Origin: Novilysobacter selenitireducens
Lineage (GTDB): Bacteria > Pseudomonadota > Gammaproteobacteria > Xanthomonadales > Xanthomonadaceae
DNA: 64,000 bases
Assembly (NCBI RefSeq): GCF_020026895.1
Contig: NZ_JAINZW010000002.1
Location: forward strand, 62,001 to 126,000
Direction of reading: 5' to 3'
Part shown: piece by piece, positions 1-7,499 of the stretch
How the letters are laid out: the number at the start of each line of letters is the position of its first letter
Numbering within the stretch: position 1 is the first letter of the stretch
Translations under genes and position numbers: made by a program
Notes under the pieces: generated by a model
The model's input: the letters and a program-made list of their open reading frames with translations, nothing else
Databases searched by the model: none
Told to the model about the DNA's origin: nothing

Positions 1-360
1 GGGCCGTGCGTGGCGCCGGCGATGGCCTGGCTCGACAGCCCGGCGAGCGGCGCGACGGTGGGGCGCGAGTTCACCTTGGAAGGCTGGGCCTTCAAGGATG
101 GCGTCGGCCTGGCGCGCGTCGAGGCGCTACTGGACGGCAGGGTGGTCGGCGACCTGGAGTACGGCCTCGAAAGCCCCGGCGCCGCCGCGTTCTGGCGCAT
201 TTCCAACGACCCGCAGCACCCGCGGGTGGGGCTGCGCGGCACGATCGACCTGGGTGACGTCGAACCCGGCCGTCATTGGCTGGGGCTGCGCCTGCACGGC
301 AACGACGGCAGTGTCGAGGACTGGCCGGAGGTACCGATCGACGTGGCGCCCGCGCGCTGA
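1..360 (+). CDS. C-terminal end of an unidentified protein with an Ig-like beta domain (5' end outside window)
   Basis: The reading frame is open from the first base and stops at 358-360, so this is the 3' end of a gene that begins before the window. About 119 residues are visible. They alternate short beta-strand segments with glycine turns (for example GWAFKDGVGL, VEALLDGRVVGDLEYG and GRHWLGLRLHGNDGS), as in an Ig-like or carbohydrate-binding-module-like sandwich at the end of a larger envelope protein. No catalytic motif is visible. A GTG at 10 could serve as a start, but it has no Shine-Dalgarno sequence and the frame continues upstream, so a truncated gene is more likely. Function unknown. 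Confidence 0.6.
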   Translation, partial: GPCVAPAMAWLDSPASGATVGREFTLEGWAFKDGVGLARVEALLDGRVVGDLEYGLESPGAAAFWRISNDPQHPRVGLRGTIDLGDVEPGRHWLGLRLHGNDGSVEDWPEVPIDVAPAR

Positions 361-378
361 GCGTTGCCGCGGCGGGCG

Positions 379-984
379 TCAGGGCACGGTGAACCCGGCC
401 TCGCGCAGGAGCCGGGCGGTGGCGATGAGCGGCAGACCGACCAGCGCAGTGGGGTCGGCGGTCTCGATGGCGTCGAACAGGGCAATGCCCAGTCCCTCGC
501 ACTTGAAGCTGCCGGCGCAGTCCAGCGGCTGTTCGGCATCGACGTAGCGCTCGATCTCGGCGCCCGTCAGCGGGCGGAAACGGACCACCGTCAGGTCGAC
601 CGAGTGCAGGCTGTTGCGCAGGCCCTCGTGCGTCACGCGGGCCACGCACAGTGCGGTATGGAACCGTGCCTCGCGCCCCGACAGGGCCTGGAGCTGGACG
701 ATGGCGGCATCGCGCCGGTGCGGTTTGCCCAGGGCGCATCCGTCCAGTTCGGCGACCTGGTCGGAACCGATGACCCAGGTGCCGGGTTGCAGTGCCGCGA
801 CGGCTTCGGCCTTGGCGATGGCCAGGCGGGCGGCCAGCGAGGCGGGTGCCTCGCCGGGCAGCGCGGTTTCGTCGACCTCCGGTGCCTGCGTATCGAACGG
901 CAGCCCGAGCCGCGCCAACAGCTCGCGCCGGTACGGGGAGGTCGAGCCGAGGATCAGGCGCGGCATCGGCGAGGGGGCGCTCAT
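379..984 (-). CDS. Maf/YceF-type nucleoside triphosphate pyrophosphatase
   Basis: This 201-residue protein hydrolyses nucleoside triphosphates to monophosphates. The YceF branch prefers 7-methyl-GTP and is thought to clean up modified nucleotides. The N-terminal LGSTSPYRREL loop (residues 12-22) binds the nucleotide. The GSDQVA motif and the C-terminal CAGSFKCEGLG segment fit the YceF subgroup, whereas the dTTP/UTP enzymes usually carry DT in place of DQ. I chose the ATG at 984 because the conserved fold begins a few residues after it; an in-frame ATG at 1014 would add ten non-conserved residues. It follows the small membrane-protein gene on the same strand by about 30 bp, so the two may be cotranscribed. 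In E. coli yceF also neighbours yceD-rpmF. Confidence 0.9.
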   Translation of the reverse strand: MSAPSPMPRLILGSTSPYRRELLARLGLPFDTQAPEVDETALPGEAPASLAARLAIAKAEAVAALQPGTWVIGSDQVAELDGCALGKPHRRDAAIVQLQALSGREARFHTALCVARVTHEGLRNSLHSVDLTVVRFRPLTGAEIERYVDAEQPLDCAGSFKCEGLGIALFDAIETADPTALVGLPLIATARLLREAGFTVP

Positions 985-1014
985 GGTTCGCTCATCGGGC
1001 GGCCTCGAAGGCAC

Positions 1015-1377
1015 TCACGCTGCAGAAGCGCGCGCCTGCTCGATCCGGTTCAGCTGCTGGTCGATGCGCCGGCGGGCCGCGTCGATCTCGCTGCGGACCT
1101 CCGCAAGCTGGGCGATGCTGGCGTCCTCGCCATGGTCGCGCAGCCACAGGCGCTGCCGTAGCATCTCGCGCATGGCGTCCCGGACCGGGTCCTGGGCGTC
1201 CTCGCCGACGACGGCTTCGATTTCCTCGCGGGCCTGGCGTAGCCGGTGCTCCAGCGCGTCGGCGGCGTCGAGCACGTCCCGGACGGCCTGCTGCCGGCGC
1301 CCGCCGCGGCGGCGCAGGGCCAGCAACAGCAGGCCCGCGACCAGCGCGAGGGTCATGAAAAGAAGCGTTGCGGCCAC
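1015..1377 (-). CDS. Small single-span membrane protein with a coiled coil, function unknown
   Basis: The 120-residue product has one hydrophobic segment at about residues 3-20 followed by a basic patch (RRRGGRR). The rest is charged and helical, rich in Glu, Arg, Gln and Ala with heptad-like spacing. This suggests an inner-membrane protein with its N-terminus in the membrane and a cytoplasmic coiled coil. No enzymatic motif is visible. It lies just upstream of the Maf-type gene on the same strand and is divergent from yceD, sharing the 1378-1510 intergenic region that holds the yceD promoter. I do not recognise the family. Confidence 0.75.
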   Translation of the reverse strand: MAATLLFMTLALVAGLLLLALRRRGGRRQQAVRDVLDAADALEHRLRQAREEIEAVVGEDAQDPVRDAMREMLRQRLWLRDHGEDASIAQLAEVRSEIDAARRRIDQQLNRIEQARASAA

Positions 1378-1471
1378 GGCGTGTACGACTGGGAATGAAC
1401 GGCCAGTCTGCCGCGCGTGCCGGACGCGGGCAAATCAGCCCGCAAATCGCCGTTCCGCAAGGGATTTTGGT

Positions 1472-1500
1472 TTGACAGGGCAGGGGTCGGTCCTTACCAT
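1472..1500 (+). promoter_or_regulatory. Sigma-70 promoter for the yceD-rpmF-fab run
   Basis: A consensus -35 box TTGACA (1472-1477) is followed after exactly 17 bp by TACCAT (1495-1500), which matches 4 of 6 positions of the -10 consensus. Transcription would start near 1507, only about 4 nt before the yceD ATG at 1511. The transcript would therefore be almost leaderless, and no Shine-Dalgarno sequence precedes yceD. Confidence 0.65.
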
Positions 1501-1510
1501 TCCCCGGCTT

Positions 1511-2044
1511 ATGCCTGCCGATGTGCCACGTAGCCCTGACGCAAGCCACGACGCACTGGATATCTGGCGCATGGTGGCGGCACGTCGGCGCGTCGAAGGA
1601 CGGCTGCCGCTCGCGGCGCTGACCCGGCTGGCCGACAGTCTCGTGGACACCCGCGGTGAGGTCGTTTTCTCGCTGCAGTTCGATACCGACACCTTCAAGG
1701 TGCCCTACGTCGAGTTGCAGGCCGAAACCGCCCTGCCGCTGCTGTGCCAGCGCTCGTTGCAGCGGTTCGAGTTGCCGGTCCGGATCGAGCAGCGGCTCGG
1801 CCTTATCCGCGACGAGGCCGACGAAGCGGCATTGCCGCCGGACTACGAGCCGATGCTGGTGCCGGAGGACGGCATGGTGCGGGCGGTCGAGCTGGTCGAG
1901 GATGAGCTGATCCTGGCCGTGCCCGTGGTGCCGGTGTCCCCGGGCACCGAGGCGATGGAGCAGGACTGGCCGGCGCCTGAAGAAGAAGTTGAACGCGTCA
2001 ACCCGTTCGCGGCGTTGGCGGCCCTGAAAGACAAATCGAAGTAG
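1511..2044 (+). CDS. yceD: YceD/DUF177 family 23S rRNA accumulation protein
   Basis: This 177-residue protein belongs to the DUF177 family, whose members sit directly in front of rpmF in most bacteria and are needed for normal 23S rRNA accumulation. The conserved central part (residues about 50-110) carries the family pattern of RC/RS-L-x-R-F strands, here QRSLQRFELPVRIEQRLGL, followed by an acidic segment. The conserved Cys at the start of that strand is present (LLCQRS). The ATG at 1511 is chosen because it follows the promoter at 1472-1500 closely; the frame stays open upstream but without family similarity. It is 45 bp from rpmF and probably in the same transcript. Confidence 0.9.
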   Translation: MPADVPRSPDASHDALDIWRMVAARRRVEGRLPLAALTRLADSLVDTRGEVVFSLQFDTDTFKVPYVELQAETALPLLCQRSLQRFELPVRIEQRLGLIRDEADEAALPPDYEPMLVPEDGMVRAVELVEDELILAVPVVPVSPGTEAMEQDWPAPEEEVERVNPFAALAALKDKSK

Positions 2045-2089
2045 TGGCCCCGGGTCCCTGATCACCCGGTTTTTCCTTGGAGCAAGACC

Positions 2090-2284
2090 ATGGCTGTCCA
2101 GAAATCCCGCGTCTCCCCGTCCAAGCGTGGCATGCGTCGTTCGCACGATGCGCTGTCGAGCAAGCAGCTGGCGACCGACCCGACCACCGGTGAGACCCAC
2201 CTGCGCCACCACGTCACCGCCGACGGTTACTACCGCGGCAAGAAGGTGATCGACACCAAGTCGCAGGTTGCCGACGAGGAGTAA
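2090..2284 (+). CDS. rpmF: 50S ribosomal protein L32
   Basis: The 64-residue product starts [20 protein letters not shown], the signature N-terminus of bacterial L32, and has the conserved [16 protein letters not shown] segment near the C-terminus. It has no cysteines, so it is the zinc-free form, like E. coli L32. A TTGGAG-type ribosome binding site lies about 7 nt before the ATG. Its place between yceD and the fab genes is the classical arrangement linking ribosome and membrane-lipid synthesis. Confidence 0.97.
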   Translation: MAVQKSRVSPSKRGMRRSHDALSSKQLATDPTTGETHLRHHVTADGYYRGKKVIDTKSQVADEE

Positions 2285-2511
2285 TCTCCCGTCGTACGCG
2301 TGCGGCCGGCGATTCGGTCGCGCGCAGCCGAGGTGCCCATTCGCGGCACCGGCGGCGGTTGCATCCCTGCCGGCCTCCCGGCAGGTGCCAGCCCCACTGG
2401 GGATTGCCTGTCCGGGCCAGCGGTGGATCCCGCCGAGCATGCCGGCGGTTCCAGCCTTCCAATGGCCCAGGCCGCGAAACCGGCCCCGGACACCTGACGC
2501 GGGAACCGTAG
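2285..2511. other. 227-bp gap between rpmF and fabH where plsX is found in E. coli
   Basis: This gap holds no convincing gene. In E. coli the phosphate acyltransferase gene plsX occupies this position, but 227 bp is far too short for it and no PlsX-like segment is readable in any frame. The sequence is GC-rich. I see no clear rho-independent terminator. A fabH transcript could start here, but I see no good -35/-10 pair. Confidence 0.5.
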
Positions 2512-3525
2512 ATGACCGATCGCGCTGCATCCGCTCTCTCTGTTCCGGCTGGCGGCGTCTACGCCCGCATCGCCGGCACGGGCAGCTACCTGCCTGAAAA
2601 GGTCCTGACCAACGAGGACCTGTCCAAGCTGGTCGATACCAGTGACGAGTGGATCGCCGCCCGCACCGGCATCCGCGAGCGCCACGTGGCCGCCGAAGGC
2701 GAGACCACCGGCGACCTTGCGTACCACGCGTCGATCCGTGCGCTGGAAGCCGCGGGCGTCGACGCGTCCGAGCTCGACCTGATCGTGCTGGGCACCACCA
2801 CGCCCGACCTGATCTTCCCGTCCACCGCGTGCCTGCTGCAGCACCGGCTGGGCGCCAACGGCTGTCCGGCATTCGACGTCAACGCGGCGTGCTCGGGCTT
2901 CGTCTATGCGCTGACGATCGCCGACAAGTTCATCCGCTCCGGTGCCGCGCGCACGGCGCTGGTGGTCGGGTCGGAAACGCTCACGCGCATGCTCGACTGG
3001 TCCGACCGCGGCACCTGCGTGCTGTTCGGCGACGGCGCCGGCGCGGTGGTGCTCAAGGCCGATACCGAGACCGGCATCCTCAGCACCCACATGCACGCCG
3101 ACGGCGGCAAGAAGGAGCTGCTGTGGAACCCGGTGGGCGTGTCGGTCGGGTTCAAGCCCGAGGAGCACAACGCCGGCGTGCGCGTGCTGATGACCGGCAA
3201 TGAAGTCTTCAAGCATGCGGTCAAGGCGCTGGACTCGGTCGTCGAGGAAACGCTCGAGGCCAACGGCCTGGACCGGCACGACATCGACTGGCTGATCCCA
3301 CACCAGGCCAACCTTCGCATCATCGAGGCCACCGCCAAGCGGCTGGACATGCCGATGGACCGCGTCGTGGTGACGGTCGACAGGCACGGCAACACGTCGT
3401 CGGGTTCGGTGCCGCTGGCGCTGGACGAGGCGGTGCGCTCCGGCCGCGTGCGGCGCGGCCAGTTGCTGCTGCTTGAAGCCTTCGGCGGCGGGTTTACCTG
3501 GGGGTCCGCGCTGCTGCGCTACTGA
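2512..3525 (+). CDS. fabH: 3-oxoacyl-[acyl-carrier-protein] synthase III (KAS III)
   Basis: FabH condenses acetyl-CoA (or another short acyl-CoA) with malonyl-ACP to start each fatty-acid chain in the cytoplasm. The 337-residue protein shows the complete KAS III triad: Cys127 in NAACSGF, His264 in IPHQAN and Asn294 in RHGNTSSGS. The GDGAGAVVL segment and the C-terminal FGGGFTWG are also typical. It has about 15 extra residues at the N-terminus compared with E. coli FabH. It opens the fab cluster and is followed by a 177-bp gap with a strong hairpin before fabD. This position and the Cys-His-Asn triad exclude the KAS I/II families, which use Cys-His-His. Confidence 0.97.
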   Translation: MTDRAASALSVPAGGVYARIAGTGSYLPEKVLTNEDLSKLVDTSDEWIAARTGIRERHVAAEGETTGDLAYHASIRALEAAGVDASELDLIVLGTTTPDLIFPSTACLLQHRLGANGCPAFDVNAACSGFVYALTIADKFIRSGAARTALVVGSETLTRMLDWSDRGTCVLFGDGAGAVVLKADTETGILSTHMHADGGKKELLWNPVGVSVGFKPEEHNAGVRVLMTGNEVFKHAVKALDSVVEETLEANGLDRHDIDWLIPHQANLRIIEATAKRLDMPMDRVVVTVDRHGNTSSGSVPLALDEAVRSGRVRRGQLLLLEAFGGGFTWGSALLRY

Positions 3526-3547
3526 GCGGCCATCGTTCGATCCTGTC

Positions 3548-3590
3548 GAGGGATCTGCTTCATCGCCATCGGCGGTGTTGCAGGTCCCTC
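3548..3590 (+). other. Stem-loop in the fabH-fabD intergenic region
   Basis: An 11-bp stem (3548-3558 with 3580-3590, one G-U pair) encloses a 21-nt loop that itself contains a short CGCC/GGCG helix. No run of T follows directly, so it is not a standard terminator. It could be an RNA-stabilising or attenuating structure at the fabH 3' end. Confidence 0.45.
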
Positions 3591-3702
3591 TCTGCTTTCA
3601 GGGCTGCAGGGTTTCCGGACGGACGTCAACTGTACGCGCGGGTACAGACGCCCTCGCGCATTCGCTCGTATCATGGCGCGTTCTCAACGCAGGGAACCGC
3701 GC

Positions 3703-4671
3703 GTGACTGAACCCACCCCCGCATCGACCGACCCGCAACTGGCCTTCGTGTTCCCCGGCCAGGGCTCGCAGTCGCTGGGCATGCTGTCCGAACTGGCCCA
3801 GTCGACCCCGGTCATCGAGCAGGCGTTTGCCGAGGCCAGCGAGGGCGCCGGCGTCGACCTGTGGTCGATCGCCCAGGCCGGTCCCGAAGAGCAGCTCAAC
3901 CAGACCGAGTTCACCCAGCCGGCGCTGCTGGCCGCGGGTGTCGCCGTGTGGCGTCTCTGGAACGAGCGCGGCGGTGCAAGGCCGGCGCAGCTCGCCGGGC
4001 ACAGCCTGGGCGAGTACGCGGCGCTGGTCGCAGCCGGTGCGTTGTCGCTGGCCGATGCCGCGCGCCTCGTGCGCCTGCGCGGCCAACTCATGCAGGACGC
4101 CGCACCTCCCGGAACCGGTGCCATGGCCGCGGTGCTCGGCGCGGAGGACGCGCTGGTGCAGGAGGTCTGCGATTCGGTGTCGGGCAAGGAAGTCGTGGTG
4201 CCGGCCAACTTCAATTCGCCCGGACAGATCGTCATTGGCGGGCACGCCGAAGCGGTGGAGCGCGCGCTGGCGCTGCTGGCCGAGCGTGGCGTGCGCAAGG
4301 CGGTGAAGCTGGCCGTGTCGGTGCCGTCGCATACGCCGCTCATGCGCGAGGCCGCCAACCGCCTGGCCGAGGCCATGAAGGACATCGACTGGCAGGCGCC
4401 TTCGCTGCCCGTCGTGCAGAACGTCGATGCCGAAGTGCACGATGGCATCGAATCGATCCGCGATGCGCTGGTGCGCCAGCTGTACCTGCCCGTGCAGTGG
4501 ACCGGCTGCGTGCAGGCCCTGGCCGCGCGCGGCGCGACACGCGTCTACGAGTGCGGCCCGGGTAAGGTGCTGGCCGGCCTCGTCAAGCGCATCGACAAGT
4601 CGCTCGAGGCACGGGCCCTGGGCGTGCCGGCCGAGTTCGACACCGCCTTGCACGGCACCGGCAACGCGTAG
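3703..4671 (+). CDS. fabD: Malonyl-CoA:ACP transacylase
   Basis: FabD loads malonyl groups from CoA onto acyl carrier protein. From the GTG start at 3703 the protein has 322 residues. It shows the FPGQGSQ motif near the N-terminus, the nucleophile Ser101 in GHSLGEYAAL and the catalytic His211 in VPSHTPLM. I prefer the GTG at 3703 because AGGGA (3691-3695) lies 7 nt upstream. An in-frame ATG at 3673 would add ten residues but has no ribosome binding site. It is followed by fabG after 92 bp containing a degenerate hairpin repeat. Confidence 0.95.
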   Translation: MTEPTPASTDPQLAFVFPGQGSQSLGMLSELAQSTPVIEQAFAEASEGAGVDLWSIAQAGPEEQLNQTEFTQPALLAAGVAVWRLWNERGGARPAQLAGHSLGEYAALVAAGALSLADAARLVRLRGQLMQDAAPPGTGAMAAVLGAEDALVQEVCDSVSGKEVVVPANFNSPGQIVIGGHAEAVERALALLAERGVRKAVKLAVSVPSHTPLMREAANRLAEAMKDIDWQAPSLPVVQNVDAEVHDGIESIRDALVRQLYLPVQWTGCVQALAARGATRVYECGPGKVLAGLVKRIDKSLEARALGVPAEFDTALHGTGNA

Positions 4672-4675
4672 CTCT

Positions 4676-4697
4676 GTAGCAGCGGCTTCAGTCGCGA
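4676..4697 (+). repeat. Hairpin repeat, type A (degenerate single copy) between fabD and fabG
   Basis: This 22-nt unit starts GTAGCAG and carries the stem-loop GCGGC-TTCA-GTCGC, with one G-U pair in place of the usual G-C. It is a member of the repeat family also found at 29217, 31536, 37127, 44158 and 45957. Confidence 0.6.
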
Positions 4698-4763
4698 CGC
4701 GGTCTGTCCGGGTGTCACGGTCGGGATGGCGGCTGAATCCCCAATCGAATGAAAGGATCTTCC

Positions 4764-5510
4764 ATGAGCGAACAACTCCTGAAGGGTGAAATCGCCCTCG
4801 TCACCGGCGCCAGCCGCGGCATCGGTGCCGCGATCGCCGACGAACTGGCCGCGCAGGGCGCGACGGTGATCGGCACGGCGACGTCAGAGGCCGGCGCGAA
4901 GGCGATCGGCGATCGGCTGGCGGGGCAGGGTGGCCATGGCCGAGTGCTGGACGTGGCCGACCCGGCTTCGGTCGACGCGCTGATCGATGGCATCGCCAGC
5001 GACATCGGCCCGGTGTCCATCCTCGTCAACAACGCCGGCATCACCCGCGACAACCTGCTGATGCGGATGAAGGACGAGGACTGGCAGGCGATCCTCGACA
5101 CCAACCTCACCAGCGTCTACCGCACCAGCAAGGCGGTGATGCGCGCAATGATGAAGGCGCGCCGTGGCCGCATCATCAACATCGCCTCGGTGATCGGCGT
5201 GACCGGCAATGCCGGCCAGGCCAACTACGCCGCCGCCAAGGCCGGCATCATCGGTTTCAGCAAGTCGATGGCGCGGGAGATCGGCAGCCGCGGCATCACG
5301 GTGAATGTTGTGGCCCCGGGCTTCATCGATACCGACATGACGCGGTCGCTGCCCGAGGACGCCAAGAAGGGGATGCTCGACCAGATCGCCCTGGGGCGCC
5401 TGGGGGAGCCGGCCGACATCGCACGCGCCGTGGCGTTCCTGGCCGGCCCGTCGGCCGCCTACATCACCGGCGAGACCCTGCACGTCAACGGCGGCATGTA
5501 CATGCCGTGA
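4764..5510 (+). CDS. fabG: 3-oxoacyl-[acyl-carrier-protein] reductase
   Basis: FabG reduces 3-ketoacyl-ACP with NADPH in each elongation cycle. This 248-residue short-chain dehydrogenase has the TGASRGIG nucleotide-binding loop (residues 14-21), NNAG (89-92), the catalytic Ser142, Tyr155 and Lys159 (YAAAK) and the C-terminal HVNGGMYMP end typical of FabG. I place the start at 4764, just after AAAGGA (about 7 nt upstream); the ATG at 4749 would contain that ribosome binding site. It lies in the fab run upstream of acpP. Two more distant SDR paralogues occur at 61686 and 63123. Confidence 0.96.
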   Translation: MSEQLLKGEIALVTGASRGIGAAIADELAAQGATVIGTATSEAGAKAIGDRLAGQGGHGRVLDVADPASVDALIDGIASDIGPVSILVNNAGITRDNLLMRMKDEDWQAILDTNLTSVYRTSKAVMRAMMKARRGRIINIASVIGVTGNAGQANYAAAKAGIIGFSKSMAREIGSRGITVNVVAPGFIDTDMTRSLPEDAKKGMLDQIALGRLGEPADIARAVAFLAGPSAAYITGETLHVNGGMYMP

Positions 5511-5585
5511 CCGCACTTGCGCCACCGAGCGCAAGGGCCCAGGAAGGGCCGGCAACCCATTGATCGAAAAGGCGTTTCCCGCACG

Positions 5586-5614
5586 TTCGCGATCGCCACC
5601 GATTCAATTAGACT
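5586..5614 (+). promoter_or_regulatory. Possible acpP promoter
   Basis: In the AT-richer leader of acpP, TAGACT (5609-5614, 4 of 6 matches to the -10 box) lies 17 bp after TTCGCG (5586-5591, a weak -35). A dedicated promoter would fit the high acyl-carrier-protein demand. The call rests only on these weak matches. Confidence 0.3.
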
Positions 5615-5655
5615 ATTCCATCGAAAAATCCCGCCCTTGGGAGGAGTGAGCACAG

Positions 5656-5895
5656 ATGAGCAGCATCGAAGAGCGCGTCAAGAAAATCGTCGTCGAACAG
5701 CTGGGCGTCAAGGAAGAGGAAGTCACCAACAACGCTTCGTTCGTCGACGACCTCGGCGCGGACTCGCTCGACACCGTCGAGCTGGTGATGGCCCTCGAGG
5801 AAGAGTTCGAGTGCGAGATCCCGGACGAGGAAGCCGAGAAGATCACCTCGGTGCAGCAGGCGATCGACTACGTCAAGGCGCACGTCAAGTCGTAA
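5656..5895 (+). CDS. acpP: Acyl carrier protein
   Basis: The 79-residue acidic protein carries growing fatty acids on a 4'-phosphopantetheine arm attached to Ser37 in the [10 protein letters not shown] motif. Helix I ([15 protein letters not shown]), helix II after the DSL motif and the C-terminal helix are all conserved. A GGGAGGAG ribosome binding site lies about 8 nt before the ATG. A strong terminator follows 43 bp downstream, so acpP can be made in excess over fabF, as is usual for this abundant protein. Confidence 0.98.
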   Translation: MSSIEERVKKIVVEQLGVKEEEVTNNASFVDDLGADSLDTVELVMALEEEFECEIPDEEAEKITSVQQAIDYVKAHVKS

Positions 5896-5937
5896 GGCGC
5901 CCTGCGGGCGGCGATGCCGTCCGTGCAGCAGTACACC

Positions 5938-5964
5938 GGGGCCGCGTTGCGGCCCCGCGTTTTT
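5938..5964 (+). terminator. Rho-independent terminator after acpP
   Basis: The 8-bp stem GGGGCCGC/GCGGCCCC (5938-5945 and 5949-5956) with a 3-nt loop is followed by GCGTTTTT. It separates acpP from fabF inside the otherwise continuous fab run and probably works as a partial terminator, setting a high acpP:fabF ratio. Confidence 0.75.
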
Positions 5965-6122
5965 CAATGGTCCGGGTCGAGTTGGGCCCGTTGGGCCCGG
6001 GTCGTGCATCCAGGGCGATCGCAGCCGGTGGGCCGCGCCTCACCCGGCACGTGCACCACCGCCAACCTGTTTTCTTCCGGTCGATGCGCCCCCGTCGGCG
6101 CCGACCGCAGTCGGAGTTCTCC

Positions 6123-7361
6123 ATGTCGAAGCGTCGCGTCGTCGTCACCGGTCTGGGCATCGTGTCACCGCTGGGCAATGACCTGGCCACCAGTTGGGAC
6201 GGCATCGTCAATGGCCGGTCCGGCATCGGCCCGATCACCCATTTCGACCCCTCGGCGTTCACCACGCGCATCGCCGGTGAAGTGCGCGACTTCGACATCG
6301 GCAAGTGGGTGTCGCCCAAGGACGCGCGCAAGATGGAGGAGTTCATCCATTACGGCGTGGCCGCCTCGCTGATGGCGATGGAGGATGCCGGCCTGACGGT
6401 GGACGATTCCAACGCCGAGCGCATCGGCGCGCTGATTGGCTCGGGGATCGGCGGCCTGCTGGGCATCGAGGAGCAGACGATCAAGTTCCACGAAGGCGGC
6501 CCGCGCAAGATCTCGCCGTTCTACGTGCCCAGCACGATCATCAACATGCTGCCCGGCCAGGTCTCGCTGCTGACCGGCATCAAGGGCCCCAATTTCTCGG
6601 CCGTGTCGGCGTGCGCCACGTCCAACCATTCCATCGGCATGGCGATGCGGATGATCCAGTACGGCGATGCCGACGTGATGATAGCCGGCGGTGCCGAGCG
6701 CGGTTCGTCGCCGACGTCGGTGGGCGGCTTCTGCGCCATGAAGGCGATGTCCACCCGCAACGACGACCCGATCCGCGCCAGCCGGCCCTGGGACAAGGAC
6801 CGCGACGGCTTCGTGCTGGGCGACGGTGCCGGCATCCTGGTGCTGGAGGAGTACGAGTACGCCAAGGCGCGCGGCGCGCGCATCTACTGCGAGTTGGCCG
6901 GCTTCGGCGCCAGTTCCGATGCGTTCCACATGACCGCGCCCAGCGAGGACGGCGAAGGCCCGGCCCGCTGCATGGTCGCCGCGCTCAAGGATGCCGGCGT
7001 GGGCGTCGACGCCGTCGGCTACCTCAACGCGCACGGCACCTCCACGCCGTTGGGCGACGTGGCCGAGACGCGGGCGATCAAGCGTGCGCTGGGTGACCAC
7101 GCCTACAAGACGATGGTCAGCTCGACCAAGTCGATGACCGGCCACCTGCTGGGCGCGGCCGGCGGCGCCGAGGCGATCTTCTCGGTGATGGCGCTGCACG
7201 AGGGCATCATCCCGCCCACGATCAACCTGGAAACGCCGGGCGAAGGCTGCGACCTGGACTACGTGCCCAACGAGGCCCGCCAGGCCAAGGTCGATGTCGC
7301 GGTGTCCAATGGCTTTGGCTTCGGCGGCACCAACGGCACGCTGGTGTTCAAGCGGATCTGA
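6123..7361 (+). CDS. fabF: 3-oxoacyl-[acyl-carrier-protein] synthase II (KAS II)
   Basis: FabF elongates acyl-ACP chains by decarboxylative condensation with malonyl-ACP. The 412-residue protein has the KAS I/II triad Cys164 (SACATS), His304 (NAHGTST) and His341 (TGHLLGAAG), and the conserved MSTRND and GFGFGGTN segments. I start it at the ATG at 6123 ([10 protein letters not shown]); the frame is open upstream but without family similarity. It follows the acpP terminator by about 160 bp, so it depends on read-through or on its own promoter, which I could not locate. FabB and FabF are hard to separate by eye; synteny favours fabF. Confidence 0.95.
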   Translation: MSKRRVVVTGLGIVSPLGNDLATSWDGIVNGRSGIGPITHFDPSAFTTRIAGEVRDFDIGKWVSPKDARKMEEFIHYGVAASLMAMEDAGLTVDDSNAERIGALIGSGIGGLLGIEEQTIKFHEGGPRKISPFYVPSTIINMLPGQVSLLTGIKGPNFSAVSACATSNHSIGMAMRMIQYGDADVMIAGGAERGSSPTSVGGFCAMKAMSTRNDDPIRASRPWDKDRDGFVLGDGAGILVLEEYEYAKARGARIYCELAGFGASSDAFHMTAPSEDGEGPARCMVAALKDAGVGVDAVGYLNAHGTSTPLGDVAETRAIKRALGDHAYKTMVSSTKSMTGHLLGAAGGAEAIFSVMALHEGIIPPTINLETPGEGCDLDYVPNEARQAKVDVAVSNGFGFGGTNGTLVFKRI

Positions 7362-7499
7362 TCGACCGCCAGCGGCATTCGCGTGCACGCGGGTTCGCAT
7401 CCGGGCCGAACCTGCCGGCATGCTCGAAGGCGCCGCAATCGAACCTGCCGTTGACCGCACACGGGTGCGGGCGGCTGTCGGCGCGATGATGAGAACACC

